64,000 bases of DNA from Magnetococcales bacterium (GCA_015232405.1 JADFZS010000004.1:1-64000), one strand, 5' to 3'; counted from the first letter of the stretch, positions 36,413-46,170 are shown. Notes: generated from the letters alone by a model not told the origin. Program-made: numbers and translations.

Positions 36413-38377
36413 CTACTCCAGCTTTTTTTCCCTACTAATCCGCCCCTGCATAAGCGCAAATATAACACCCAACGCCATAATACCAGAACCAGTCCAAACC
36501 CAGACAATCAACGGATTTCTATAAACCCGAATAGACCAAACATCCTTCTTGACCTCATCACCCAACACCACATAGATATCCTCAAACCACGTGGTGTGAA
36601 TAGCTGCCTCAGTAGTGGGTTGCGAAGTCTCATTATAAACTCGCTTCTGCGGCCTTAACTCAACAGAAAAACCACTATCATGCTCAGCCGTTATAACCGC
36701 CTCAACCGCTCGCCAGTTGTATTTACTCGCTGTACCTACCCTGTCCAAAGTGAAATTCCAAGAACCAACCTTAACCTTGTCCCCAGATGTCATGAATAGG
36801 TTCTTCTCCTCCTGATATAAACCAGAACCGATAAAACCAGCAGCCATAACCAAAATACCAAAATGTACTACAAAACCTCCATAACGACGCTTGTTTCTAC
36901 TAATAAGCTGCCACAAAGTGGTAACAGCCGAACCCGACTCCCGGTTTTTCATACGGGCAACAACCTTCCTGCGAGTGTCCAATATATGGGTCGCCAAAAC
37001 AAAAGCCATCACCACAGATGTGCTAATTCCATAAAAATTGCCCATGCCCATAGCCCAAGCGGCAATGCCCGTAACAACAGCAAATATGGTCGGTATTAAT
37101 AAATCCCGCTTTAACTGCCTGAAACTTGCCTTGCGCCACGAAATAACCGGACCTATACCCATCATCAATATGATACCCAACATAATCGGGATGAAGACCG
37201 CATTATAATATGGAGCACCCACCGAGACCTTGGAATCAGACCAAGTCTCGACAGCTAATGGATACAACGTGCCCAATAACACCGTTAAGGTGGCAACCAA
37301 CAAAAATAGATTATTAAATAAAAATGCCGACTCCTTTGATAGTGGGTTTTCAAGCTTGATGTCGGTCTCTAGATGCTCCGATTTCATGGTCAACAGACCA
37401 AAGGAGAAAAATAGCAATACCGTCATAAATGCTAAAATATACACCCCTCGACCAGGATCAGAAGCAAAAGAGTGGACCGAAGATAAAACCCCGGATCTCA
37501 CCAAGAATGTACCCAAAATCGCCAAGGCAAACGTCATGGTAACCAAAAAGACGTTCCAGGTTTTAAACATCTGTCGCTGCTCTTGCACCATTACCGAATG
37601 TAAAAATGCCGTCGCCGTCAACCACGGCATAAATGAGGCGTTCTCCACCGGGTCCCACGCCCAATATCCACCCCAACCAAGCTCGTAATAGGCCCAATAA
37701 GCACCAAAAACAATTCCCGTCGTCAACATGGCCCATGAAAAAAGAGTCCATCTTCTCGTTGCCACAAGCCACTCTTCATCAGCCTGACCAGTTATCAATG
37801 CTGCCATGGCAAATGCATAAGGTATGGCAAAACCAACATAACCCATGTAGAGAAATGGTGGATGAAATACCATGCCTGGATCTTGTAAAAGAGGATTTAA
37901 ATCTTTTCCATCAAATGGTGGTGGTATCAATCTCTCAAATGGAGTCGATAAAAACAGCACCAACAACAAAAAGCCCACTAAAAGAGCACCCAAAATAGCC
38001 AATACATAAGGCATGGATACCGGATGGGTCTTCCAATGCCGCCATGCTGCTACACCGATATAAACAGAAAGCAACCACGCCCAGAGTAACAAAGAGCCTT
38101 CATGACCACCCCACATAGCTGTCGCCAGATAAAATATTGGTAGATCCAACGAGGCGTGTTTGGCTACATAAAGAACTGAAAAATCATGATTTAAAAAAGA
38201 GTTGACCAAACCAACAGTGGAAACAGTCAAAAGCAGTGCGACAACAACGGCAGAATGCCTGCCAACACGTATCCATGCGTTATTACCACTTGTTACCCCA
38301 TACAGAGAGGAGAATATCTGTAAAAATGTTAAGATCAGTGCCAAAAGGGCAGAAAAATGGGCAATTTCAATCCACAC
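36413..38377 (-). CDS. ccmF: CcmF, heme lyase subunit
   Basis: A 654-residue polytopic membrane protein (about 14-15 TM helices). Key motifs are WGGHEGSLLLW (about 90-100) and the WWD-type heme-handling motif GYWAWDPVENASFMPWL (about 233-249), with conserved histidines nearby. Together with CcmH it ligates heme from CcmE to apocytochrome. It lies 115 bp downstream of ccmE. In the coding strand G and T are strongly favoured at its 3' end, so the plus strand is C-rich. Confidence 0.96.
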   Translation of the reverse strand: MWIEIAHFSALLALILTFLQIFSSLYGVTSGNNAWIRVGRHSAVVVALLLTVSTVGLVNSFLNHDFSVLYVAKHASLDLPIFYLATAMWGGHEGSLLLWAWLLSVYIGVAAWRHWKTHPVSMPYVLAILGALLVGFLLLVLFLSTPFERLIPPPFDGKDLNPLLQDPGMVFHPPFLYMGYVGFAIPYAFAMAALITGQADEEWLVATRRWTLFSWAMLTTGIVFGAYWAYYELGWGGYWAWDPVENASFMPWLTATAFLHSVMVQEQRQMFKTWNVFLVTMTFALAILGTFLVRSGVLSSVHSFASDPGRGVYILAFMTVLLFFSFGLLTMKSEHLETDIKLENPLSKESAFLFNNLFLLVATLTVLLGTLYPLAVETWSDSKVSVGAPYYNAVFIPIMLGIILMMGIGPVISWRKASFRQLKRDLLIPTIFAVVTGIAAWAMGMGNFYGISTSVVMAFVLATHILDTRRKVVARMKNRESGSAVTTLWQLISRNKRRYGGFVVHFGILVMAAGFIGSGLYQEEKNLFMTSGDKVKVGSWNFTLDRVGTASKYNWRAVEAVITAEHDSGFSVELRPQKRVYNETSQPTTEAAIHTTWFEDIYVVLGDEVKKDVWSIRVYRNPLIVWVWTGSGIMALGVIFALMQGRISREKKLE

Positions 38378-38492
38378 AAAAACACCTCGGATTATCTACT
38401 TGTATTTACAAAAAAATTATTAAAAAACACTACCAGCAAGTACCGGGGTTGAATCGAAGAAAAAACCCCAAAAAAATATCACCTTCAAAAAT

Positions 38493-38948
38493 CTATTGCA
38501 TAGATTTCAAAATCGACTTCTTGGCCTTGGCAATACCCTCTTCACTCATCTCAACAGGCATATAATCCTCGGAGTGTTTAGCCAATATAGACTTAGCCAT
38601 AAAATCTTGACCACCCTGCCACATACCCTCAACAATTACACCTTGGCCCTCCCGGAAAAGGTCCGGCAGCATACCGTCATAGCGCACAGGAAACATATTC
38701 TCCCCATCTGTAACCAAAAAGCGGATTTTCAGGGTTCCCTCCTCCTTTACCAAAGAACCCTCCTGCACCATGCCACCAATTCTCACGGTTTTACCATCCA
38801 GGTTATCACTTTTTTGGATAATTTCCGTCGGTGTATAAAAATAGACCAACGAACCGGTAAATGAAGAGAATACCAACGATAACAATGCTCCACCCACAAC
38901 CAGAACCGTGAGCATGAGAAATAGCCGTTTTTGCTTTTTTTTCATCAT
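38493..38948 (-). CDS. ccmE: CcmE, periplasmic heme chaperone
   Basis: A 151-residue protein: N-terminal TM anchor (about 8-27), an OB-fold beta barrel, and a C-terminal HxxxY motif (HSEDY, about 126-130) whose histidine binds heme covalently. The ATG overlaps the ccmD stop (ATGA). It carries heme from CcmABCD to CcmF/H. Confidence 0.95.
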   Translation of the reverse strand: MMKKKQKRLFLMLTVLVVGGALLSLVFSSFTGSLVYFYTPTEIIQKSDNLDGKTVRIGGMVQEGSLVKEEGTLKIRFLVTDGENMFPVRYDGMLPDLFREGQGVIVEGMWQGGQDFMAKSILAKHSEDYMPVEMSEEGIAKAKKSILKSMQ

Positions 38949-39076
38949 GAGGTTTTCTGCTCTTTCAACTGTTGTTGCGCCCGCTTAAGACCCCTTTGCC
39001 ACTTAAGGGTGAGAACACCGTAGACCACTGTGGCAACACCATAAACAGCAATAACGTAGGGTGTGTAATCAATCAT
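38945..39076 (-). CDS. ccmD: CcmD, small heme exporter subunit
   Basis: A 43-residue protein: MIDYTPYVIAVYGVATVVYG, then a charged helix (LKWQRGLKRAQQQLKEQ). One TM segment followed by a basic, Gln-rich cytoplasmic tail is standard for CcmD. It overlaps the end of ccmC by 8 bp and ccmE by 4 bp. It stabilises the CcmABC-CcmE complex. Confidence 0.9.
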   Translation of the reverse strand: MIDYTPYVIAVYGVATVVYGVLTLKWQRGLKRAQQQLKEQKTS

Positions 39077-39764
39077 CTTCTTCCATCCTTTCAATATCCA
39101 ACGCTTCTAGCTGCCTTAATGCAGCCACCTCACGGGCCTTTACCACCACCAAATAGGCGCCCATAAGGATAAAAGCAATAGCCATTACCAGCAGAGGTGG
39201 CAACAGATCACCAGTTATCGTGGGGTTGCCAGAAGCACCACCAAACGATGGAGGCTGATGCAAAGTACGCCACCAAACTACAGAATAATGTATAATAGGC
39301 AGATCCACCGCCCCGATTATAGCTAAAATTGCCGTAGCACGGGCCGCTTTTGTCGGCTCTTCCAATGAACTACGCAGTGCCATCAAACCCATAAATATGA
39401 TCAAAAGCACCAACATGGAGGTAAGACGAGCATCCCATGCCCACCATGTACCCCACATGGGTTTTCCCCATATAGAGCCAGAAGCAAGGGTTACAGCTGT
39501 AAATGCGGCACCCACGGGAGCCGCAGCTTCCGCAATGATATCTGCTGTCTCGCTCTTTTTAACAAGATATGTGATGCTGGCAATGGTTAACAGTATATAG
39601 CTAAAAAGAGACATTTTGGCTGATGTAACATGGGCATATAATATCCGCACCGAGTTGCCCTGCTGAAAATCAATGGGGGCATTGAACACCATCCATAGAC
39701 CAACACCCAACCACAACAGAGCCATGAATCCTAACGGTCGTTGTATGCGAGCTAATAAATTCAT
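39069..39764 (-). CDS. ccmC: CcmC, heme-handling membrane protein
   Basis: A 231-residue protein with six TM helices and the WWD motif (WGTWWAWDARLTSML, about 119-133) that presents heme to CcmE. The flanking conserved histidines (YAHVTSAK about 44, HYSVVWW about 169) are present. It lies 9 bp after ccmB. Confidence 0.96.
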   Translation of the reverse strand: MNLLARIQRPLGFMALLWLGVGLWMVFNAPIDFQQGNSVRILYAHVTSAKMSLFSYILLTIASITYLVKKSETADIIAEAAAPVGAAFTAVTLASGSIWGKPMWGTWWAWDARLTSMLVLLIIFMGLMALRSSLEEPTKAARATAILAIIGAVDLPIIHYSVVWWRTLHQPPSFGGASGNPTITGDLLPPLLVMAIAFILMGAYLVVVKAREVAALRQLEALDIERMEEDD

Positions 39765-39773
39765 TGCCTAAAT

Positions 39774-40439
39774 CTACTCCTCAACCAGCCAAGAAAAACC
39801 CCAAGGGGCCAAGGCGAGATAAACCATATCAAAAATCAGCAGCAGTTTAATCCAGGGCCAGGGTTGACCATCTGCGACCATAACACCGGCTGTGGCCTGT
39901 ACTCCCGCTATTAATAGGGGAGCCACCAGAGGCAACAGAAGCAGTGCCAATAGTGTCTCTCTCGATCTTGCTGCCTGGGTCATGGCAGCCAGCAGCACTC
40001 CCAACCCGGTTAAACCCAATATTCCCAAGACCAACACCCCAAAAATATGATGTATAACATGCCATGCGTCAACATTGAAAAGGATCATGGTCAAAGGTAA
40101 AATCATAGCTTGCACAAGCAGGGTCAAAAACAGATTTCCCAACCATTTACCGAGAAAAATAATACCCCGGGGAACCGATGCCAACAACAATCCCTCAAAG
40201 GCTCCATTCTCCTCCTCGGCCTGAAACACCCGTCCCAACCCCATCAAACTGGTAAACAGAACCGTCGCCCAGACAAGACCCGGTAACAGTTTGACCGCAG
40301 CCTGCCTGTCAGGTTCAAAAGCAGCTTGAAAAACCACTAAAACTGCAATGGCAAAAAAAAGCATGGACGAAAGAGAAGAACGGCGACGAAGATCACCCAC
40401 CATATCTTTCCAGGCTATTCGATAGGCTGCTTTTAACAA
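39774..40439 (-). CDS. ccmB: CcmB, ABC exporter membrane subunit
   Basis: A 221-residue protein with six TM helices, N-terminus YRIAWKDMVGDLRRRSSLSS and internal FQAEEENGAFEGLLLASVPRG, both typical of CcmB. It pairs with CcmA to form the ABC transporter that releases holo-CcmE. It overlaps ccmA by 7 bp. Confidence 0.95.
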   Translation of the reverse strand: MLKAAYRIAWKDMVGDLRRRSSLSSMLFFAIAVLVVFQAAFEPDRQAAVKLLPGLVWATVLFTSLMGLGRVFQAEEENGAFEGLLLASVPRGIIFLGKWLGNLFLTLLVQAMILPLTMILFNVDAWHVIHHIFGVLVLGILGLTGLGVLLAAMTQAARSRETLLALLLLPLVAPLLIAGVQATAGVMVADGQPWPWIKLLLIFDMVYLALAPWGFSWLVEE

Positions 40440-41092
40440 GTGACCACCTCCCCTTCCGGCAACAGGCGACCCTTCTTTAAAAATTGTGGTTTATGATCAA
40501 GAGCAGCAACCCGTTGGGGATCATGGCTTGCCATGATAATCATACCACCACCTTTGAGAAAATCTGTCAAAATGGAATTCAACCAATTAACACCCTGAGC
40601 ATCTAAAGCGGAATATGGCTCATCCAACAGTAAAAGAGATGGTTTGGCTATTAGAACACGGGCCAGTGTCAGCCGTTTTTTCATGCCGGCAGAAAACCAA
40701 CGGCTCGGTCTGTCGGCAAAACGACCAAGACCCACCGTTTCGATTGTTTTACGAATAGCATCATCAGAAGGGGTCAGCTGTCTGAGATCGGCAAAAAAAA
40801 GTAGATTTTCAACCGGGGTAAGATGTCCATAAAGGTGGCTGTTATGGCTGACAAATACCAATTTATCGCGGATTTCATCACCATGGTTTTTTGAGTCCAA
40901 ACCATCAAGGGTGTACTGCCCTTTTTGTAGAGAAAAACGTGTGGACAAAAGGGTAAGAAGGGTGGATTTACCAGAGCCGTTATCACCAAACAGAACAACA
41001 CAATCGCCAGCGTGCATGGTCAATTCGATGCCTTGCAATACTTTATGTCTGCCAAATCGGTGATGCAAACCTGTTACTGCTAACTTAACCAT
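40433..41092 (-). CDS. ccmA: CcmA, ABC exporter ATPase
   Basis: A 219-residue ATPase, first gene of the ccm operon. Walker A GDNGSGKSTLLTLLS (about 36-50), signature FSAGMKKRLTLAR (about 134-146), Walker B LLLLDEPYSALD (about 154-165) and the H-loop in ASHD. The signature SAGMKKR is the variant usual for CcmA rather than LSGGQ. The promoter should lie in the 94-bp gap to the SPOR gene stop. Confidence 0.95.
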   Translation of the reverse strand: MVKLAVTGLHHRFGRHKVLQGIELTMHAGDCVVLFGDNGSGKSTLLTLLSTRFSLQKGQYTLDGLDSKNHGDEIRDKLVFVSHNSHLYGHLTPVENLLFFADLRQLTPSDDAIRKTIETVGLGRFADRPSRWFSAGMKKRLTLARVLIAKPSLLLLDEPYSALDAQGVNWLNSILTDFLKGGGMIIMASHDPQRVAALDHKPQFLKKGRLLPEGEVVTC

Positions 41093-41186
41093 ATATGCAC
41101 TTAGCTCGGACAGTTAAAGATATCCGGGTTGGGAATTAAATAAAGTGTAGAGATGCTTTGATCCCAAAAAATGGTAGTTGAAACTG

Positions 41187-42272
41187 TTATCGCTTAGAAG
41201 GTTTAATCAGACGGCCTTCCATACCAATTTTTTCTTTAATCAGTCGCCCTGCCTTTTCGGCCTTGGTTCTTGTGGAAAAAGGCCCCAAACGAACCCGGTA
41301 GTACGTCTTGGACCGGATATTGGCAGTCTCCTGATAAACTGGCATTCTCTTACCGTTGAACATAACAGAGCGTAGCTTGCTTTGCAACGCCCTGGACCGT
41401 TCAGCATTGGATAAGGAGGCTATCTGCATGGAGTAACCATTTTTTGGGGTTACACTACCACTGGGCTCAACAGCTCTTGCTGGCTCTTTTTTCGCAACTG
41501 GTTTTACACTGTTTAGCTGTTTTTTGGCTACATACTGTTTCGGCTGCTGATTTTGTTGCGCCTTTTTTTGTTTAGCTAAAGCGTCAGCTATAGCTTTGCT
41601 GAAATCTATATTTGTCGGTGGCAACTCTTTTGCCCTATTGGTCACAGGCTGCTGTTTTGCTGCTTTACTTCTCTCCAATGCCCTTTTACTTGCTAGCTCA
41701 GCCTCTCTTATCCTTCTGGCAGCTTCCTGTTTTGCCTCCTGGGCTTTTTTCAATTTTTCGGCATTGGCCTGTTTTAATTTATCCGCTTCGGCTTTTTTCT
41801 TTTTGGCCTCAGCCAGTTTTCTTGCCTCTTCCTTTTTAAAGGCCACCTCTTTACGAACCGCCTCTAGTTCAGCTGGAGAACGGTTCCACCCACCTTGCAA
41901 CTCCTCATCAGGAGTTTGACCACCTAGAACATGTCCCTCCTCAGGGGGAGCCTCTGCATTTTGTTGCTCTTTTGTAGGCAGACTCTCTCCAGGTTTAAGA
42001 ACAGTACGATTGTTTAATTTTTCATAATTAAGTTCATCGTTGACATGGTTACTAAACACCGCAGCTGTTCCAGACAACCCCTTATTCTGATATCTATCTG
42101 AACGCCCCATTCTGTCGGTCAATTTGACCATGGGCCGTTTTGCCACATCCTCTTCGACCAGATCTGATGGAGAGCTGACCATATTGAAGATGACAACAAC
42201 GAGTATCAACAGAAGGATGACACCGCCAGTTATCAAAAAAAGTTGCTGTTCTCTGTTGGGTGAAGCTTTCAT
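41187..42272 (-). CDS. Single-SPOR membrane protein
   Basis: A 361-residue bitopic protein: short cytoplasmic start, TM helix (about 11-32, FLITGGVILLLILVVVIFN), a long Lys/Ala/Glu-rich helical linker (about 130-220), and a C-terminal SPOR domain (about 282-358, GYSMQIASLSNAERSRALQS). This architecture resembles FtsN and DedD-type division proteins, but no specific FtsN motif is visible. It probably binds septal peptidoglycan. It is the third SPOR protein of the window and is divergent from the gcvR-like gene (66-bp promoter gap). Confidence 0.82.
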   Translation of the reverse strand: MKASPNREQQLFLITGGVILLLILVVVIFNMVSSPSDLVEEDVAKRPMVKLTDRMGRSDRYQNKGLSGTAAVFSNHVNDELNYEKLNNRTVLKPGESLPTKEQQNAEAPPEEGHVLGGQTPDEELQGGWNRSPAELEAVRKEVAFKKEEARKLAEAKKKKAEADKLKQANAEKLKKAQEAKQEAARRIREAELASKRALERSKAAKQQPVTNRAKELPPTNIDFSKAIADALAKQKKAQQNQQPKQYVAKKQLNSVKPVAKKEPARAVEPSGSVTPKNGYSMQIASLSNAERSRALQSKLRSVMFNGKRMPVYQETANIRSKTYYRVRLGPFSTRTKAEKAGRLIKEKIGMEGRLIKPSKR

Positions 42273-42337
42273 TTTAGGATATGAGACCCCTATTTTTACC
42301 TTGACGAAACAATAATTTTTCTTGCATTATTCCATCT

Positions 42338-42883
42338 ATGAAACATTGTGCACTACTAACTATTTTTGGTAACGATCGCCCAGGCATTGTTGCCCAGGTG
42401 ACCAAAGTCCTCTTTGAGACAGGCTGCAATATTGCAGACTCCAGTATGACCCGTCTGGGTGGGGAGTTTACAATAATGCTGATAGTCTGCTACCCAGAAG
42501 GTTTCACTTCTGAGCAATTATCCAATAAACTTATACCTGTCGTCAACGAAATGGCACTTGAACACCATGTCAAAGATATTGAAACTTCCGCTGCTCTAAA
42601 TCCTAATCCAACACAGCCCGAAAGGGAATGTATAATTAGCGTTCTAGGTGCGGATCAGCCCGGTATCGTCTATCGGGTGGCCGAAGCAATTCAAGATACA
42701 GGCGGAAATGTAAGCGATTTATACACGCAAGTCATTGGTTCACCTGATCGGCCAGTCTATACTATGATCATTGAAACAGAGTATTCCAGCAATATTGAGG
42801 CCATACAGAAGCGTTTAGATAAATTGGCTGTTGAGTTGCAGGTTGAAATCTCATTGCGTATTGCGCAATCGGACCCACTATAG
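42338..42883 (+). CDS. GcvR-like two-ACT-domain protein
   Basis: A 181-residue protein with two ACT domains: the first at about 4-80 (LLTIFGNDRPGIVAQVTKVL) and the second at about 97-175 (ISVLGADQPGIVYRVAEAI). Proteins of this layout include the glycine cleavage regulator GcvR of enterobacteria, which binds GcvA; no gcv gene is here, so the ligand and partner are unknown. It is followed 29 bp later by def. Confidence 0.85.
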   Translation: MKHCALLTIFGNDRPGIVAQVTKVLFETGCNIADSSMTRLGGEFTIMLIVCYPEGFTSEQLSNKLIPVVNEMALEHHVKDIETSAALNPNPTQPERECIISVLGADQPGIVYRVAEAIQDTGGNVSDLYTQVIGSPDRPVYTMIIETEYSSNIEAIQKRLDKLAVELQVEISLRIAQSDPL

Positions 42884-42912
42884 CAGACTTTTTATATTTT
42901 ATGTGATTCCCC

Positions 42913-43449
42913 ATGGCTGTGCTGGACATTCTTATCTACCCTGATGAAAGGTTGCGAGGTATTTCTGAGGAGGTTGTCGATTTTGCCGACCCCCAACTGC
43001 AACAATTCATTGATGATCTAATCGATACCATGCATGCTGGTCCCGCCTGTGTAGGAGTAGCTGCTCCCCAGACTGGAAAACAGATCCGCTTGGTTTTAAT
43101 GGACTGTTCCCTGGCTCGCAAGCCACCAGAAAATAACCATGGTCAACTTGTGGTGATAAATCCGGTAATACTTAATTGGGACGGTATGGATGTCGCTCGT
43201 GAGGGATGTCTCTCCCTGCCGGATTATACTGGTAATGTTATGCGAGCGGTTGATATCACGGTACAATTTCAAGATCGCCATGGTAAAGAACATGCCCTTA
43301 CCATGACCGAATTTGAAGCAAGGGTATTACAACATGAGATGGACCACCTTGACGGCAAGCTTTTTACCGACCGTATAGTGAGCCGTAAAGCCGACCTGTT
43401 TCGCCGTAAAGTTCGTGGAGTAAAAAAGAAAAAAACTGCTCAACAATAG
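42913..43449 (+). CDS. def: Peptide deformylase
   Basis: A 178-residue metalloenzyme that removes the N-formyl group from new proteins. The three family motifs are present: VGVAAPQTG (GxGxAAxQ variant), EGCLSLP with the metal cysteine, and HEMDHLDG with both metal histidines and the catalytic Glu. Length and motif spacing are normal. The basic C-terminal tail is typical. A gap of 239 bp to rpmH contains no further gene. Confidence 0.96.
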   Translation: MAVLDILIYPDERLRGISEEVVDFADPQLQQFIDDLIDTMHAGPACVGVAAPQTGKQIRLVLMDCSLARKPPENNHGQLVVINPVILNWDGMDVAREGCLSLPDYTGNVMRAVDITVQFQDRHGKEHALTMTEFEARVLQHEMDHLDGKLFTDRIVSRKADLFRRKVRGVKKKKTAQQ

Positions 43450-43688
43450 CTGCCTTCCTTTTTTTTAGTTAAGGACAAGTAACCATCTCTTTAATTAACG
43501 ATGTGTGGACTATTTGGTTTTTTTACAAATAGAGGCGGAAATTTGCTTGACGGCAAGCTAATATTGATTCAGAATTAACCGTTTTTCATCTAGTTGCTGT
43601 AAAAAATCATTTTTTGCTAGCTGGATACTTGACTAATAACAGACTCTTTATGGTAGTTACCATTTAAGAATTTTGTGAGGAAATAGCC

Positions 43689-43823
43689 GTGAAAAGAACT
43701 TTTCAACCCAGTACAATACGTCGTAGCCGTACCCACGGTTTTCGCTCTCGTATGGCCACAAGAGCAGGACGCAAATTGCTCTCTCGCCGTCGCGCCCGTG
43801 GTCGTAAGCGTCTCTGTCCGTAA
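43689..43823 (+). CDS. rpmH: 50S ribosomal protein L34
   Basis: A 44-residue basic protein starting [23 protein letters not shown] and ending GRKRLCP. Every family landmark (KRTFQPS, RKRTHGFR-type, GRKxLxxRRAKGRK-type) is there. TGAGGA lies upstream. It is the first gene of the conserved rpmH-rnpA-yidD-yidC block. Confidence 0.97.
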   Translation: MKRTFQPSTIRRSRTHGFRSRMATRAGRKLLSRRRARGRKRLCP

Positions 43824-43856
43824 AGCTGTAGCTTTAAAAAATGATAGCATAGGCTT

Positions 43857-44246
43857 TTGAAGGTTGAAAAACAGGGGCTTTTGGGGGTAGGCAATAAATT
43901 TCCCAAATCGGCCCGTATATTGACCTCTGCTGGTTATCGTCATGTAACTGGTAGAAACACTAAAAAAAGCGTATCACCCCATTTTTTGCTATTTGTTTTG
44001 CTTAATAAAGGTGGTAAAGAGCCAAGATTGGGCATGACTGTAAGCAAAAAAGTTGGTAATGCTGTTGTGCGTAATCGGATTAAAAGGGTTGTCAGGGAAT
44101 TTTTCCGGCAGAACAGATCCCTGCTTACTTCCTCATTTGATTGTGTAGTTATCGCACGACCTCGTGCTGGCAAAACCAGTGGGGCTGAGTTAACAAAAAG
44201 TTTAGCTAAACTTTTTAGGCCATATCAAAAATCAATTGGTACTTAA
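43857..44246 (+). CDS. rnpA: Ribonuclease P protein component
   Basis: About 129 residues; RnpA binds M1 RNA to mature tRNA 5' ends. The RNR motif is present (VGNAVVRNRIKRVVREFFR, about 61-79), with the upstream FLLFVLL strand and RLGMTVSKK. The start is uncertain: TTG at 43857 is the most upstream in-frame option and gives the normal length, without a strong ribosome-binding site. Confidence 0.95.
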   Translation: MKVEKQGLLGVGNKFPKSARILTSAGYRHVTGRNTKKSVSPHFLLFVLLNKGGKEPRLGMTVSKKVGNAVVRNRIKRVVREFFRQNRSLLTSSFDCVVIARPRAGKTSGAELTKSLAKLFRPYQKSIGT

Positions 44247-44252
44247 GAGCTT

Positions 44253-44477
44253 GTGAAACCTGTAATTTTAGCTTTAATTAAGTGTTATCGCTATTGTATC
44301 TCGCCGATGCTACCGCGCAGTTGTAGATTTTATCCCAGCTGTTCGGAGTATGCTGCGGAGGCAGTTACGGATTATGGCGCGTTAAAAGGCAGTTGGTTGG
44401 CTATGCGTCGTTTGGCAAAATGTCACCCTTTCCATCCCGGTGGAGTAGATCCCGTTCCCGAAAAAGTCAAGAACTAG
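44253..44477 (+). CDS. yidD: Membrane protein insertion efficiency factor YidD
   Basis: A 74-residue protein with GTG start. The motif [12 protein letters not shown] (about 23-34) and the ending [12 protein letters not shown] are diagnostic. An amphipathic N-terminal helix binds the inner face of the membrane. It begins 6 bp after rnpA and ends 8 bp before yidC. Confidence 0.96.
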   Translation: MKPVILALIKCYRYCISPMLPRSCRFYPSCSEYAAEAVTDYGALKGSWLAMRRLAKCHPFHPGGVDPVPEKVKN

Positions 44478-44485
44478 GAATTCCC

Positions 44486-46153
44486 ATGGACCAGCGTACA
44501 ATTCTGGCCATCAGCTTGTCATTTATTTTGCTGGTGTCCTATCAAACCTATATGGACACTTATTATCCACCTGCGCCTATGGAGCAGCAGATGGAGCAAC
44601 CTTTGGAGGATGAGAGCAGAAATCTTTCTGAATCTGGGCCACGTCCTAGTACTGTTGACGGGGTACGTGTTGGCAAGGGGCCTGATGGGCCGGTAGCCGA
44701 AGAGGCAGCACCTGAAATTACTACCAAGGTAGCTCCCAGCGGCCCAGGCGAAATTTTTAAATTTGAGGATGGTGTCGTAAGAGGTGAGATTGCCCAAACT
44801 GGTGGTCGCATTGCAAAGCTATCATTTTTAAAACATTTAGATGAGCTACCCCCGGAAGGGCAGCCTATTCAATATATGGATCAAGATTCCCGTGAGTTTT
44901 TCTTTGCGGAGTCTGGATTTTTAGGTTCAGCTGGTTTTGTTGCCCCGAATCGTGAGACCATGTGGCAACTAGTTAGTGGTGAGGGCCTTGTTGGTAGTGG
45001 CGACTTACATTTAAGCTGGAACAATGGCAAAGGGGTAACATTTGAAAAAATCTATTCTTTTACTGAGGATTCCTATCTATTTACAGTAACCGACCGGATT
45101 ATCAATAAAAGTCAAAAGGCCTTTGAGTTTTATCATTATTCTCAGTTTGTGCGTGTTGAGCCGGGTGTTGGTGATGGGGAGCAGATGTTAGCCATTGCTG
45201 ATTTTGAAGGACCAATGGGCTATTTGGATGAGGCGCGAGTACAGCATGAGTATTCTGATTTAAAAGAGGCGGATCAGCGTCAGAGGGCAAAATCCGGCTG
45301 GATTGGTATTAGTGATAAATTTTTTCTAGCAGCTTTAATTCCGCCCAAGGGTGAAAAAGAGAACAATTTCTATTTTGATTATGATGTCCCGGCCCATCGA
45401 GCTGGTACTGTTTCCAATAAAGAGGTTATAAGTGCTGGTGGTGAGGTATCGGTTGCCACGCAGATGTATATTGGCCCCAAGGAGGTTAAGACACTTGAGA
45501 GCCATAACCTAAATTTACAGCGAGCTATTGATTATGGTTGGTTTCATTTCCTAGCGGAGCCAATTGTTCAGGTGTTGTTGTATTTAAACGGTATTTTCCA
45601 CAATTTTGGTGTTGCCATTATTCTTTTGACCTTTGGCATCAAGATAGTTCTATTTCCATTGGCCAACAAGAGCTATGTCTCTATGAACGCCATGAAGAAG
45701 CTACAGCCCAAGATTGAGGAGTTAAAAACCAAGCATGGGGACAATAAAAAGGCTTTAAACGAAGATATGATGAAGCTTTACCAGACCAACAAGGTTAATC
45801 CGTTGGGTGGTTGTCTACCGATGATAGTGCAGATTCCGGTATTTTTTGCTCTTTATAAGGTTCTATTTTTATCGGTTGAGATGCGTCATGCGCCGTTTAT
45901 GTTATGGATAGATGATTTATCGGTGATGGACCCATATTTTGTTTTACCGATATTGATGGGTGCTTCGATGTTTTTCCAGTCTAAGTTAAACCCGACTCCG
46001 GCTGATCCGATTCAGGCGAAGATCATGATGTTTTTACCGTTGATTTTTACCTTTATGTTCATGACGTTCCCTGCTGGTTTGGTTCTGTATTGGTTGCTTA
46101 ACAATGTCTTATCCATAGCACAGCAGATGTATATTCTTAAAAAAGAAGGCTAA
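44486..46153 (+). CDS. yidC: Membrane protein insertase YidC
   Basis: A 555-residue insertase of the Gram-negative type. ATG at 44486 (AGGAA upstream) gives MDQRTILAISLSFILLVSY, the correct N-terminal TM helix. A longer frame opens in yidD but is not needed. The periplasmic P1 domain is at about 75-345, and the conserved TM core at about 350-550 (VQIPVFFALYKVLFLSVEM, LPILMGASMF, GLVLYWLLNNVLSI). A basic residue in the hydrophilic groove is expected in the first core TM segment. The stop lies 17 bp before structured element 2. Confidence 0.97.
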   Translation: MDQRTILAISLSFILLVSYQTYMDTYYPPAPMEQQMEQPLEDESRNLSESGPRPSTVDGVRVGKGPDGPVAEEAAPEITTKVAPSGPGEIFKFEDGVVRGEIAQTGGRIAKLSFLKHLDELPPEGQPIQYMDQDSREFFFAESGFLGSAGFVAPNRETMWQLVSGEGLVGSGDLHLSWNNGKGVTFEKIYSFTEDSYLFTVTDRIINKSQKAFEFYHYSQFVRVEPGVGDGEQMLAIADFEGPMGYLDEARVQHEYSDLKEADQRQRAKSGWIGISDKFFLAALIPPKGEKENNFYFDYDVPAHRAGTVSNKEVISAGGEVSVATQMYIGPKEVKTLESHNLNLQRAIDYGWFHFLAEPIVQVLLYLNGIFHNFGVAIILLTFGIKIVLFPLANKSYVSMNAMKKLQPKIEELKTKHGDNKKALNEDMMKLYQTNKVNPLGGCLPMIVQIPVFFALYKVLFLSVEMRHAPFMLWIDDLSVMDPYFVLPILMGASMFFQSKLNPTPADPIQAKIMMFLPLIFTFMFMTFPAGLVLYWLLNNVLSIAQQMYILKKEG

Positions 46154-46170
46154 AAAAATAGCTTTTAACT

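Noticed and set aside
43450-43688. Possible replication origin before rpmH
   Set aside because: The gene block is often near oriC, but no cluster of DnaA boxes or AT-rich unwinding repeats is visible and dnaA is absent.
44393-44485. Longer YidC N-terminus
   Set aside because: It would overlap yidD and add a non-conserved basic leader; ATG 44486 gives the expected first helix.
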